Source of the DNA: Agrypnia vestita
Taxonomy: Eukaryota > Arthropoda > Insecta > Trichoptera > Phryganeidae
Direction of reading: 5' to 3'
NCBI GenBank assembly: GCA_016648135.1
Contig: JADDOH010000495.1
Coordinates: 62,001-126,000 of the forward strand
DNA length: 64,000 nucleotides
The notes under the pieces are model-generated. The model had not been told where the DNA came from. It searched no databases and worked only from the letters and a program-made list of their open reading frames with translations. The position numbers and the translations under genes are program-made. Shown here in pieces: positions 1 through 11,189 of this stretch (position 1 is its first letter; each line of letters begins with the position of its first letter).

Positions 1-317
1 AAGGTATATGTCAAATAAAAAAACCTATATAATTTTATATGTTATAGACATAGTGTAAATTTTGGCAATGTGTACATTAACTTATAGTTAGTGCATACAT
101 ATACTTGTAAATGTAATCATTATCAAAACTAGACTTACAGACTGGTGCACTGACGCGGAAGTCCCGGCTCGCAAGTGCGTCATTCGTTATGCGAAATGTC
201 GCTCATTAAGGGAGAAATTTTTTCGTAATTTTTTTGATTGTTAAGCGAATTACTCGTTATGAGAGGTTCCACTATAGGTATATCGTTTAACTCAGTAAAA
301 TTAAAAAGCTTTATATG
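1..317. other. AT-rich intergenic DNA, nothing recognised
   Basis: No ORF of note, no recognised repeat and no RNA gene. A short stretch of higher GC at about 140-215 has no motif I can name. Confidence 0.5.
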
Positions 318-583
318 TGGGGTATAAGCTAAGGCAAGCGATATCAAAAAAAATTAAATGCAGTCATCGAGGATAGCAAATTTAAAATGTACTGAATTTT
401 AGATTTTAAATATATATATATCCCTTCCAAAATCGTGTTTTTTTATAGATTTATAGGAAATACGATTTTGGAAGGGATATACATATTTCTAAAATTCGGT
501 ACACTTTAAATTAGCTATCCTCGGTGACTAAATTCAAAACATTTTTATATTTTTTGGATATTGCTGCCTTTGCTTTTATACTC
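318..583. mobile_element. Foldback MITE, family M1, complete copy
   Basis: The two ends are inverted copies of each other. The left end reads GGGGTATAA followed by a GCAAAGGC-like block, AATATCC-like bases, an A run and GCAGTCATCGAGGAT. The right end is its reverse complement, ending GCCTTTGCTTTTATA. The centre (about 420-480) is a second hairpin, CCCTTCCAAAATC against GATTTTGGAAGGG. No coding capacity. Related copies are at 3742-3997, 20718-20842, 26872-27062 and 37050-37130, so this is a dispersed non-autonomous element. The transposase family is unknown. Confidence 0.8.
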
Positions 584-1250
584 ATCGCAGGCAAATAAAA
601 CATTCCAATACCAGCTTCGTTCTTCGTTCAACCAAGGAAGACAAACAGTCGGTAGTCTGTAATAAATTAATGAATGGCCAATGATAAAGAGCCGAGCTGA
701 TAAGCCGGCTCCGATAGCCGGGGTGTTGGTTACATTACCATGTTAGTGTCGAACGCTGCCGATACTATCGTCTTCATTGCTTTGACATTTGCTCTCTTGT
801 GCTGCACAACACAAGTGTTAGATTACGGACAGCTGGGCCCCGTCTGGTGTACACGTTGATTAGTCTAACAATATCACTCCGAGCCACTTCCAGGAAACAC
901 GAATACCATCTGAACCTGATCTTTAAGGCTCGGGCTACTTCTTCCTACGTATAAGATTAGATTAGCAACTGGCAATTAGAATATGAAAATAATGAATACG
1001 TTGATGGGGGAATGATTTAAAACGTTAATGAAGAATGTCCGACTATAAATCATCTTCATATAAACCACTGCATTCTATTTTTGACTAGTGATGAACAAAA
1101 GTAAAGACAATTAGAATTTATCGCAAATATATTGTGCACGTACATTTAAATCAAACATTTAATGAACTTTGTTTGAAAATTATCTAAAAATAATAAAAAT
1201 ATCGTAAGCCATCAAATTTAATCACCGATCCTATTCTAAAAGTATTTCCT
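584..1250. other. Non-coding block with raised GC at 640-960
   Basis: No ORF over 60 codons. The part at 690-730 contains GCCGG inverted pairs (AGCCGGCT and ATAGCCGG), and 750-960 is clearly richer in GC than its surroundings. Without a coding frame this is at most a candidate regulatory block. It could equally be an old repeat that no longer has a second copy here. Confidence 0.3.
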
Positions 1251-1264
1251 GTATTTTATGATTT

Positions 1265-1375
1265 GTGTATTCTTGGGAATTCTGCCGGGATTCTAAGATC
1301 TCTCCTGTTGATGTTTCGAATCACATTGCAGGGTCCATAATAGTGCAGTCCTGATAATGAACTCTACAATAGGAT
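1265..1375 (-). repeat. Retroelement end with degenerate hammerhead-like motif, family F
   Basis: Read on the minus strand, the sequence keeps the block GGACCCTGCAATG, then a weak stem return and CGAAACATC, followed by AGGAGAGATC-type sequence. A second copy at 4375-4455 shares the GGACCCTGCAATGGGATCC block and keeps an intact CTGATGA. Combined, the two copies suggest a hammerhead-like core (CTGATGA, stem II, GAAAC) of the Penelope-like kind. Each copy alone has lost one half. Confidence 0.4.
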
Positions 1376-2460
1376 CCGAAATGCTGCAAAAACACAAACC
1401 AGAAGATTCTGAATGGCCGTGAAAACCTAATAACATACTAATATTTTTAATTGATATGGCAGTTAACATGTGGTGCAAAATGATTATTTTCATTTAAACT
1501 AAATTTAGCTTTGTAACATACACACTTTGAATTATATTTTTATCACAACTGAAGTTTCGAGAGGAGCGGTCCCTCTCATCACAGGTATAATTATTAATTA
1601 TTATTAAAATAACCAGAGAACATTTATATTTCCTTTATTAAAATATTATTCTTTGCACATTTTTATCACACTATGCAAAATGTTGAAAATTTTGTGAAAA
1701 CTCATAAAATAATATGTATATTATATTAAGCACTGGTCTTAAGAATTACAGTTAAATTTATTACTTGCATTTTTTATAAAATTGTATTCATATATGTATG
1801 TACGTACACGTAATAAATTATGCTTAGATTTATAATAGAATAGAATTGAAATACGTAGACATAAAATATTGGTTAAAGATTTGTAAACGGTGAATATATT
1901 AGTATGTAGACGCTATGAGGTCGCTTAAATATTTTACTTACATGACATATAACGAGCAAAGAAAGACTAAAATAAGTAAAATTACTACAATATACGTTGG
2001 AACCGGATTCTTCTTCTTTTTCTTTTATCTGAAGTCCAGCTATCCCTCCATCATTTCGGTGGTCTTCCAGGTGGACATCGTCCAGAGGGGATTTTATTCG
2101 TAAGTGTATACACGAGTCTGTCACTGTCCATTCAAGCTATTTTGGCTTGGCTGGAACTGGAATGGTTTCCCATGGTTTGTTCGATTGGTACTTACGACTA
2201 AATAATGTTTTGATATTTTATTAATTAAAATATTTTACTTAAAAAAAATTGTTTAATATTTATACGTGATTTCTGGACTTGAATCCAGTTTTCCGAGACG
2301 ATACTAGTAAAGCTGATTCGCAATGCCCGGTAAACTAGAATGTCCATTTCCATAGAATGTTCGAGAGAAATGAAAGTATGGTTAAGTGTGATCAATGGTA
2401 AGGTAAGCAATGAAAGCTTAGAATAAGTTAACTAATTTGTGTATTTAGGAAGTATGTTTA
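1376..2460. other. AT-rich intergenic DNA, nothing recognised
   Basis: Short ORFs on both strands around 1870-2410 show no family motif and overlap each other, as expected by chance in AT-rich DNA. Confidence 0.45.
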
Positions 2461-2469
2461 TTAGGGACG

Positions 2470-2700
2470 TCAAAGCTGAGAATGATATCGAAGGAGGATC
2501 ACTGCGGGAAATAATGTAAATGGTACCCTGAATGCTATTACGGCCAATATGGATCTATCAAATCAAGCAAGACGAGAGAGGTACATAATGGAGTTCTGGT
2601 GCAAAGTGTAATGCATGGATGAGAAGCCTGGACTTGGAAAAAATGTAATTCACCAAAGCATCGCTACAGGATGATAAAAGTGTCAGTGTTAAGTTTTTGG
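2470..2700 (+). mobile_element. Non-LTR retrotransposon fragment, family R (middle part)
   Basis: With frameshifts, the translation resembles the segment ahead of the R-family C-terminus: a REI.VNGTLNAI-like stretch, then a VHNGVLVQSVMHG-like stretch and EAWTWKK. The longer R copy at 25570-26265 has the same order. This copy is broken, short and without an intact ORF. The true 3' end is not attached; a different R fragment lies just downstream in the opposite orientation. Confidence 0.6.
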
Positions 2701-2954
2701 GTCCATTTACTAAATTTCATCCCGTGTTCAATAACAACATTTTAGTTCACCATTCGTTTGACACTTGCGACCCCAATGCAGAGATCAAGATTCGACAACA
2801 CAAGGCCTGTTTCGCATTCTGACAGCAGAAATAAATATTTAGTAGTCTCTGATGATAAATTGACAGTCAAGCGTCCATTGAGAAATGAAATTTAATATTC
2901 GTTTGTGATTGCTTCGAGGCTGAGACATTGAAGGAATTGAATATTTCCACATTA

Positions 2955-3110
2955 CCCGATTACTTACTAACTTACCACTACGCCATTTCTCAACAGGGGT
3001 AGGCAGAGAGAATATAACACCTAACTCTGCTATCCTTGCACGTCAGTCTTGATTCGTCTACTTTCATGAATTTTCTCATGCACGCTCCTCGATTGTGTAC
3101 GCTTTTAACA
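2955..3110 (-). mobile_element. Non-LTR retrotransposon 3' fragment, family R
   Basis: The minus strand encodes the last part of the R-family ORF: CMRKFMKVDE-like residues, a degraded CKDSRV.. segment and the terminal LSAYP signature seen in the other copies. The 2470-2700 and 2955-3110 pieces are convergent, so they are separate insertions or the result of an inversion. Confidence 0.65.
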
Positions 3111-3398
3111 GGGGCAGCCCTCCGAAATCTGCTTTATCTGGTACTTTGAGGAGCTGATGAATTCAGTATTATAAATGGAGATGGATTGTGAAGTACTGTC
3201 AACTGAAAGAAGTGGAAGGCCATCATTAGAAAATTTAATTTAGATTTCAGGTACCTACTGAAGTGAGGAGAATTGACAAAGAGATCATAAAGTAGAGATA
3301 AAACATGGATGTTATGAGGTTGTCGGATTTAAACTGGTGATTATAGAATGGAGAAGATTTCGGAATATTTTGAGCATTAATCAAGATATACGAGTATA

Positions 3399-3587
3399 GA
3401 TGTCTCCTAGAGACGAAGCTATTTTTTTATATGGGAAAGTAGGTATAGGAGTATTTTAATTTTTTTATTAACCAGCCATACGATAGGTCGTAAAGCCTAT
3501 GAACACCCAAAAAAAAAGATTTCCTTACCTACATCCCCATATAAAAATATAGGTCCATCTCTATGAAACATCTATAACCAGATTGCG
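3399..3587. mobile_element. Foldback MITE, family M2
   Basis: The left end carries TAGATGTCTCCTAGAGACGA and the right end carries its diverged reverse complement (CATCTCTATGAAACATCTATA). Flanking TATATGGG and CCCATATA blocks also match inversely. Copies or part copies lie at 10468-10592, 30478-30575, 41433-41985 and 47636-47690. No coding capacity. Confidence 0.65.
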
Positions 3588-3741
3588 GAAATAGAGGGGT
3601 AATAGAATTTTTTGAGGTTGAAGATGAAACGGATACATATATTTTTAAGGTGTTCCAGTTTATTGAGATGTATTACGTTGATATCCAGATAACACATATA
3701 TATTATAAGTAACAGTTAACAGAAATTAAAAACGAATGAGG

Positions 3742-3997
3742 CGTATAAATGCAAAGGCAGCAATATCCAAAAAAAATTGAACGCAGTCATCGATAATTAC
3801 TAATTTAGAATGTTCTGAAATCGGCCTATAATTATATGGCCTATAAATATAGGAAACATGTTTTTGGAAGGGATAGAAACACACAGATACATAGAATCTC
3901 GAATTCGGTACATTCTAAATGAGTAATCTTCGGTAATTGCATTTCATATATTTTTTATATTTTTTTAGACACTGTTGCCTTTGCTTTTATATTTCTC
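3742..3997. mobile_element. Foldback MITE, family M1, second copy
   Basis: Same termini as the copy at 318-583: GCGTATAAATGCAAAGGCAG on the left and CTGTTGCCTTTGCTTTTATA on the right. The inner GCAGTCATCG and CGGTAATTGC blocks are inverted. The central TTTTGGAAGGGAT arm is present once, so the inner hairpin has been lost. Confidence 0.75.
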
Positions 3998-4004
3998 AAA
4001 TACA

Positions 4005-4150
4005 ATATGGTGTGAGCAGTGTGTGGCACGCAAGCAGCACGCCTATGGTCCGGAAAACCCTGTACGAATATGTAGATCATGTGACGGCTTGGCGCCGGCC
4101 GACCTCTGAGATCACGCAGCTGTTTCAAATTGCCATATCGATACATTAGA
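4005..4150. other. Isolated GC-rich block, unrecognised
   Basis: A 145-base island of mixed composition between AT-rich flanks, open in one frame on each strand but with no motif I recognise. It abuts the right end of an M1 element, so it may be the old insertion target or part of another repeat. Not called as a gene. Confidence 0.25.
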
Positions 4151-4374
4151 TAACATTTTAAAGTTCACTCGGGTGTGACACAAACACGTTTCAATATGAT
4201 GAGAGCTATTTTATAAAAAAGTCATTTGTAAAATATATAAGTATGTTAATTTTAATAAAAACAGTAAGCCGCGCAAAAAGAAATCGCTGTCCCGAGATGA
4301 ATTTCTTTAAAATATTGCTTAATAACTTATTTTTAAAATGAATATAAAAATTATTCCCCAGTATCATCGGGTTT

Positions 4375-4455
4375 GAACTTTCTGGGATATTTTGCTACGT
4401 TTCTACGACCTTTCTGAACGGATCCCATTGCAGGGTCCATCATCAGGGCTGACGT
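4375..4455 (-). repeat. Retroelement end with degenerate hammerhead-like motif, family F, second copy
   Basis: Minus strand: CCTGATGATGGACCCTGCAA, then TGGGATCCG. CTGATGA is intact, one extra base follows it, and stem II pairs GGACCC with GGGATCC apart from a bulge. The GAAAC box that should follow at once is displaced or mutated (GTTCA). Partner of the copy at 1265-1375. Confidence 0.45.
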
Positions 4456-4459
4456 CTTG

Positions 4460-5685
4460 TAATGTGCGTTGATGATGTTATGCTATACCGAGTAATCCAA
4501 TACTTTACCACAAAATAATAGCATTTTAAAAAGTACCTACAAATTAATTAGAAAAAAAAAACACACTGTTATACTCTTTTTTTGCATACATTCGTAATCG
4601 ATTTTTTAACAATACCCTTGCAGTATTTAAATATTAAACCCGTTGTTTCAAAGTTTACAAAAAAATTTCGAACGGCATGTTCTTCAGCTGTTTCTGCAGT
4701 TCTTATTTGTGAGTGACGTGATTATTAATTTTAATCGAAATAATGACCAAATCAAGTCGAAAATGTGATTAAATGATGTGTAGCTTTAACCACCTTACCT
4801 AAATGTTGAAAGTGGTGAAAAATCAATTACAAGATTCCATCACAACAAACAACAGATAAAGAGAGTTAAACAAAAGCATGTAAAATGTACAGACCTCGTT
4901 ACATTGAAGAAGGCAAATTACTTTTTATAAAAGCCAAATCTTCACTAACTATGACTCAAACATCATACACTTAAGTACTTATTGAAGGAAGTACATCTCA
5001 CTTAATTTGAGAGACCAAAATATCTCTGATTGTGATAAATAAACAAATAAATTAAAATGCTTCGAGTTCCAAACGCTTATGAGCTCGTAATTCAGGAACT
5101 CGAAAATGTCGACGCATGCATTTAGGATTAAAATATTTATTTTATCTGGGTCCTACAGATAAATACCCCAAATGTGTCGAGCTAAAATAATAAATAATCT
5201 TTCAAAGATAATACCGACTGTGGATCATCGTAACATTGATATAATATTTTAAACACTTAAAATTATATTGCTTTCAAAACACCTCGAAAATTCAAGACTA
5301 GAACCGCTTGTTTCAATTTGAACCTTTTTTCGGAAACAGCATTTTAAAGCTAAAATTAGTAGGTACCTAGCTGAAAAAAAATCAAAGAAAATTTTAATAC
5401 TTTGCGACTTTCGTCACGTTGTCGACTTATAACAGGCAAAAGTTAATCCAAACGAAAAAAAATTAAAAAATACGGAAATTTATAATTTTTTTAATATCTT
5501 GAAAAATCAACAAATATCAAAATAAAGACACTTTATTTGAAGTGACAAGACACAGCTCAATATATATGCTAAGAGCATTCTTTTACACCAATTTAAAAAT
5601 ACAAAACCAAAAAAAACTCCGACATACCTATAACACCAGAGGCACTAAAATGGATATCAGAAAAGCGCCAACTCAAAAAGTTATA
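4460..5685. other. AT-rich intergenic DNA, nothing recognised
   Basis: More than 1.2 kb without a meaningful ORF, recognised repeat or RNA gene. Confidence 0.5.
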
Positions 5686-5689
5686 TAAA

Positions 5690-5786
5690 AAATCCGCGAC
5701 GACATATATCTACATCAAACTATATGTTAAAGTTAATACACAAATTACTAAAAATCTACGCGTGCGAAGCCGCGGACACAGTTACT
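5690..5786 (+). mobile_element. Helitron 3' end fragment
   Basis: The string from GACGACATATATCTACATC through ACTAAAAATCTACGCGTGCG, ending in GAAGCCGCGG, matches the last 100 bases of the complete short Helitron at 38087-38495. The GC-rich terminal hairpin is recognisable. The final CTAA/CTAG is not clean (GTTACT), so the end is mutated or truncated. The 5' part is missing. Confidence 0.65.
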
Positions 5787-5789
5787 ATT

Positions 5790-6385
5790 GTATAAATTTA
5801 AACAATAAATTTATTTTTAACCGCATTACAATAATATAGAATAAAATATTTTATTACTTAATTATAAATAATGTAACTATTAATAAATATGGGGCCTCAT
5901 CTCTGATTAATCTTTAAAAATATTATTCTAATCTTAAGATGAAGGTTATATCATATAGAATTACATACTCGTACATATAAATAAGCAACAAAGTAACCAC
6001 AAAGTCTATCAAATATACGGAACCCACTTTACAATAAACATACCTTCAATATATCATTTCATTTTCATGGTTGTGTAAATATTTTACTTAATTTGACGAA
6101 ATATTTATTACTGTTTTTTTTTTAATACCGCGTGTTTAAATATGGGTGTACATTTTCTCCCTTGACAAAATCTCGTAAAATATGTGACCCCATATTATGT
6201 TATTGGTTGGAACTGCTTGAGGTCAAACACAAATCGGAGGTGGGGAGGCGATAAATATATTTTCGTTTCTGACACAGATATTTTCACGTCCCAGTGAAGA
6301 ATTGTGTCTTTTCACATTTTTGTCATTACGATCACTTTTAATGTGACGTAAGGTAACGCTGATAAATTAACTAACTAAAAAAAGT
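5790..6385. other. AT-rich intergenic DNA, nothing recognised
   Basis: No ORF, repeat or structured element identified by eye. Confidence 0.45.
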
Positions 6386-6388
6386 ATG

Positions 6389-6545
6389 GCGGCCTTCGTA
6401 GCTCAGTAACGACACTGGCTTCTCACACCAAGGGTTCTGGGTTCGATTCCCGATGAGGTCACAGCTAATTTATCTTATTTACTGAAGCCTTTATGTGATA
6501 TGTTTCGCTTCTGTAATTGTTCCTTAGTTGTACAATTAAACATAA
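6389..6545 (+). mobile_element. tRNA-derived SINE, family A
   Basis: The head resembles a tRNA: GGCCTTCGTAGCTCAGTAAC (A-box-like), then GGGTTCGATTCCCGATGAGG (B-box). The body ACTGAAGCC...ATATGTTTCGCTTCTGTAATTG follows. The same head and body recur at 26304-26470 (+), 28562-28740 (-) and 9185-9282 (-, head only). Not a functional tRNA: stems are imperfect and the body continues. Confidence 0.8.
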
Positions 6546-7500
6546 CGTGACCTATGGGCACGGGCTGCTCACGCTCCACGGAAGGTGTTCATTCTTTTCT
6601 TAACTCTAGCTTCGTCACCAGTGACGCGTGTACTACTTACTGCACATAATTAAATACAGAGAGCAGTTTAAAACTGCGTTTAATAAATTGTGTTACTTCT
6701 GATAAACATATTTTTTTTAGCTATATTTTTTTTGTATTTCTTATGAGCCTTATAGCTTGCAATCTCTTAACACAAAACTCAATACACAACACGCGACATG
6801 CATTCACAAATCGAACACAATACCTACCAAAAGAAGCCCGGCGTTAGAGACAGGACTCCGTCGCACTTTCATGCACCTTGTTATCAACCTTAAAAAACGG
6901 TGACCTCCATCTTATCAAATCCTCTGATGTAATATATGATACACTTTAACATGACAAAATTTGAAGAAAATCTGATCAATGTGCAATTACGTCAGAATAA
7001 TACTATGGCAAATTTGAGCTATCATAGATTCTTGGAATTTTTCGATATATTACTAGTGGATAATTCCTGCAATGACCGGTATTAAAGGGAAGGGTTAGAA
7101 GGTGGTGGCCCACGTGCTTTTTTAGCAGGACCTAAAGAGTAATAACGCAAAATTGGTCTAGGTAGATGAATGGTAAGATATCCAAAATATATGGAGTATG
7201 GTGATAATATTATCCCCAAAGTCCTGGAGTGGAACTGAGAAAAAATTTACTTGTTATAAATTGGTCGTTTGTCCCGTAGAATTCTAACTATCCTTAAATC
7301 ATATAATTTATCATTTTTTTTGCGTTTATCTTTATAAGTAGTTACCAAAAATCGTTCAAACTGGTTGACTTAAAAGTTCAAAAAAATATTATTTTTTAAA
7401 TACCTACATATATTGTAATTACTAAAGTTAACTCGATAGTTATTTTACTCCTATGGGAGAAGGACGTATGGTTATCTTCTCACTATTAACTCACCAAATC
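6546..7500. other. AT-rich intergenic DNA, nothing recognised
   Basis: No convincing ORF. The 6770-6910 segment is somewhat richer in GC but carries no motif I can name. Confidence 0.4.
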
Positions 7501-7502
7501 TG

Positions 7503-7745
7503 AGATATAATTATTTATTTGTTTATGTGTCGCCCTACAGGGCTTTTACAAACAAATAGGTAAAGTGTACAGTTATATAATAGAAGGTTTAAAGAAAATA
7601 ATAATAACATATATACATAATAATGACATTAAGTGGAAATCAAATACTAAAATACAAATACAAATATATAAATATAATATAGAGTAAAAAGCAAGTATAT
7701 AACAAAGCAGAAGCGTGAGGAAAACATAACATAATTAAAATTCAA
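7503..7745 (-). mobile_element. LINE 3' tail (GTAAAAGCCCTGTAGGGCG type)
   Basis: On the minus strand the segment ends TTTGTAAAAGCCCTGTAGGG, then CGACACATAAACAAATAAATA. This is a 3'-UTR and A-rich tail that recurs with a GCCC/GGGC hairpin at 11525-11700 and 41738-41832, both also in minus orientation. Only the untranslated end is present. Confidence 0.6.
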
Positions 7746-7749
7746 AAAA

Positions 7750-8700
7750 TAAAAAGTAATAATACAGAGTGAAAATGGTATGGGGGACTAAAGAAAACTT
7801 TCTATCAATCTCTTATTTCATCTACCACACTCAAAAATTTTCCATCAATTTTGTAATCATAGTGTACTACTGTTCGGGTGCGACAAAATCTTATACTTGA
7901 TATTTGGGGACATAATATATAATATCAAAATTTGTGTACGAAAATGACATAAATATATTTATTATATCCATTTTAAGCTAACACCTCAATTATAACTTGT
8001 TAAATGGCACAAATCGCTCTTTAAGGGCGGGTTACCAAATTATAAGAAGATTGCGATGGCAGTATCAACAGGATTAAAGGTAATATCAACACCTCCAGAA
8101 TCTTCATATTATATTAGTTGATTTGTGAAATTGTCACAAAAAAATTGACATAAACCTACATCGATTATCGTACGGACAGATCTGTTCAACGAGTTCGAAT
8201 AGCGAGAGCATATGCTAGTCCACTGGGATTAAAACAGACACACATTGACGAATAATACCCTATTCAACTATTCGACCATGTGCTACGCTAGAAAACATAA
8301 ACATTTTACGACTACACGGAATTAATATTCGAGAACACTGAAAGCTTGTGTATCGGTGGTGTTTATATGTTTTATTTGCATACACACCTACAAAAAAATT
8401 GTGAGATTTGTACATACAGCTTGTAATATCACTACAAGAAATGCCATAAATAAAACGGTGTCGACATCCATGACGTACTTTATTTTAAATACAGTAGGTA
8501 TAGATGTGTATGTATATACACATATGTTTAATAATAAAACCATTGTGCAAAGATCCAACCAAAAAAACTATGTTTTTTTGATAATTTGTAATTTTTTTCT
8601 GTTGTTGTGTATTTTTATGGCTTTAACGGGTCAAGCGGCCCAATTACTGAAACGGAACACAAACAGGTAAATCACATAGATGAGTGATATCGAAAGGATA
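7750..8700. other. AT-rich intergenic DNA, nothing recognised
   Basis: An open frame of 104 codons at 8356-8670 (+) is low-complexity, rich in Phe, Ile and Asn, and unlike any family I know. I treat it as chance. Confidence 0.4.
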
Positions 8701-8704
8701 AAGC

Positions 8705-9178
8705 AATTAGGGCCAGTAAAAGGGAAGCAAGACTATCGGCACATAATGCGGCAGTTCTGATACCAACTCTTATGCATGGAAGTGAAACCTGGAATTGGCA
8801 AAAAATAACGAAAGCAGACTGAATGCGTTGGGAATGCGGTCGCTTAGACGTATATGAAGAAATTTTTTATATGACAGAGTAGAAAAAGGATAACTGAAAT
8901 GGTTTGGCTATGTGGAACGGATGAGTGAGGAAAGGATGGTAAAGAAAATTTATGAGGTGAGTGTTGAAGGCAGCACATAGAGGGCGTCCGCGGAAGACCT
9001 GGCATAACCAATAAATCGAATATTGGAGGATGGCCTTGTTTGAAGCTTCAACAACCAAAGAACGTGCATGAGAGGGTGTATGAAAGTGGACAAAGCAAAA
9101 GTGGTGTGCCATGACAGATGAGTGTGACATTATATCCTCTTTACCTACCCCTTTGGGAAATGGCGTGGTGGTTTGTTA
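8705..9178 (+). mobile_element. Non-LTR retrotransposon 3' fragment, family R
   Basis: Encodes, with frameshifts and stops, the order seen in the R family: ARLSAHNAAVLIPTLMHGSE, ETWNWQK, a WFGYVERMSEERMVKKIY-like segment, RGRPRKTW, LEDGLV, and the terminal YPFGKWRGG. A 5'-truncated, dead copy of the C-terminal reverse transcriptase region. The next element (SINE A, minus) starts within about 10 bases of its end. Confidence 0.75.
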
Positions 9179-9184
9179 GTTAGT

Positions 9185-9282
9185 TAGTGACCTCACTAGA
9201 AATCGAACCTGGAATCCTCGGTGTGGAAGCCAGTATCACGCCCATTAGGCTACTAAGGCCGCGCGCCCTCGTAGCCCATATT
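9185..9282 (-). mobile_element. SINE A, head only
   Basis: Reverse complement of the SINE A tRNA-like head: the B-box appears as GAAATCGAACCTGGAATCC, followed by GTGTGGAAGCCAGTATCACG and GCCTACTAAGGCC-like sequence. The body is absent. Confidence 0.7.
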
Positions 9283-9289
9283 ACGCTAT

Positions 9290-10370
9290 ATTTGATCACT
9301 TTTTTTAAAAATCATTTCTTATTGTAATTATTTTATTAAAATCTTTTAAAGGATAGGTACCTGCGCTATTATTACTCATTAGCTAAAAATAATTTGTACA
9401 CGTTTTTATAGAATGTTTAAGAGCCAAGTGCTCACCATTTAAAAAATATATTTTATATCTATTCATATACTAAATAAACAAATAAATAAGTACATTAAAA
9501 TGTTAAACGAATGCATGAAAAAATAATAATTGGTTAAATTAACTTCTTCAATAACTGCAAATTTAAAATAACGTACTTTTAGATTTAAGTATTCAAAAAT
9601 ATTTAGAAAAATTGATGACGAACATAAAAATAAATATTACCTTGGATGACGACGGACACATTAACGGTTTCTGATTGAAAAAATGGTGATAACAGTAATG
9701 ATGTCCCGCCTGGATTAAACGACCGCTGATTGGATTGAAATGTAATCAATCGATAATGTCTGTCTGGTTACAAAGATGGACGCCTTCGTAAAATGGAAAT
9801 ACTGCACCAATTTATTTTTATTTACATTCTTTCTCCTCTTTCGCGAAACTCGTTTTCAAATCAAAACAAATTTATTCATTTGCATTTATAGTATATATAA
9901 TACATACATAGGTTTAGGAATGGCGCTTTGCATACTTGCGGCAGTATTTCGCAAATTAATATTGGCAACAAACAGGATGTGGAGTCAAAACAGGTGTTGT
10001 CTCGAATATTTTCTATGTACATATAAAATTTAAGTGTGCAATTACTTTTGTATCAAATGAGTTAGTAATATTGGCTATTAGAGTGTAAGTGTTTACACCA
10101 ACTTACATAGTTGACTCCTGTGACATTTGTTTTTTGAAAATAAATAAATATAATTACTGATTTTTACTCTCCTAGAGTAATTTCTGTTCTTTTTATTTAC
10201 TTTGATTATGTAGTTATACGACAATATTGAATCCATGTATAACCATATATATAGCTATAGTGCAAAACTAGGGCAATATCTCATTCAATCTCATTTCTAA
10301 GGAAGAGAATAATAAAAACAATATTAAAAAATAGGTACAAGAGTCATACAATGAAACATTATTTAAAATA
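9290..10370. other. Intergenic DNA with a homeodomain-rich patch near 9640-9780
   Basis: No gene. At 9690-9765 ATTAAAC, TGATTGGATTG and GTAATCAATCGATAATG lie close together, resembling clustered homeodomain/Exd-type sites. A 16-base stretch around ATGATGTCCCGCCTGG recurs nearly unchanged at about 22398. The rest is plain AT-rich DNA. Confidence 0.25.
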
Positions 10371-10377
10371 ATAGTTA

Positions 10378-10592
10378 TTATTTAAAATAATAATTAACAA
10401 TATTTTTATATGTATGTTCTAAGAACACAATTACTGGATTTATCCACTGCGGGATTATTATTTAAGATAAATTACAGAAGTTTCACAGAGACGAAGCTAT
10501 TTATATAAAAAAAGAAAAGCAAGCTCATACAGGTTGTGAGTCACGGGCCGTTTCTCATATAATTAGCTTCGTCTCTGGAAACTTCTATCGAT
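10378..10592. mobile_element. Foldback MITE, family M2, with flanking block
   Basis: The inverted ends are AGAAGTTTCACAGAGACGAA (about 10468) and TTCGTCTCTGGAAACTTCTA (about 10572-10592). The 90 bases before the left end (GTTCTAAGAACACAATTACTGG and onward) recur with the M2 copies at 30478 and, inverted, at about 41900-41980, so they belong to the element. Confidence 0.75.
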
Positions 10593-10885
10593 ATTATCTT
10601 ATAATTAAACATTACATCAAATAAATTGAATTAAGTATGTCTAAGGAAGGGTATGGAAGTGTGGTATGTCTTCTAAATCAATAGCAATCTCGAAATTTCT
10701 TTTAAATATGATTAAGTTGGTTTTGCATTTAACCTTCTCATTTTCTTATTACTGTGTGGAATCATTGTACAGGTATGATTAAGCTAGGTTATCGTGCGTA
10801 TATATTTTAAGATATTCAAAGAGCTACACTATTTTTAAATAGATATTTATATTTTTCATAGCATAGAGATACTTCTCTTTTTTAA

Positions 10886-11137
10886 TATGGAATACGTGTC
10901 GCATCAATCAATATTCTAACGATTTTCAAATTCAGTTAAATGCTTGTGATATGAAAATGGAACTAACTTACTGGTGTTCTGGAATGGGGCTCGAACCATT
11001 GGATATTTAGACCTAGTGATCCAGTGGTCGAGTGTTCCAGCTTCAATCGTGGAAAACAGCAAGTTAGTCTTACTTACGTATCACAGGTGTTTAGCATAAT
11101 TTGAAAATAGTAAGAATGTGACACACATTCGTGTACT
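10886..11137. mobile_element. Two SINE B pieces joined head to head
   Basis: 10886-11033 is SINE B in minus orientation: the reversed body AATACGTGTCGCATCAAT, then the reversed head with GGGGCTCGAACC. 11035-11137 is SINE B body in plus orientation: CAAGTTAGTCTTACTTACG, CACAGGTGTTTAGC, GAATGTGACACACATTCG. The junction is at about 11034. Other copies are at 15596-15770, 30805-30980, 31893-32062 and 49885-50032. Confidence 0.7.
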
Positions 11138-11189
11138 ATGTAAATTTATAAAAATTAATTTTTTTTTTTTCGAATCTATGATAACACTG

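Noticed and set aside
8356..8670. 104-codon plus-strand frame
   Set aside because: Low-complexity AT-driven peptide.
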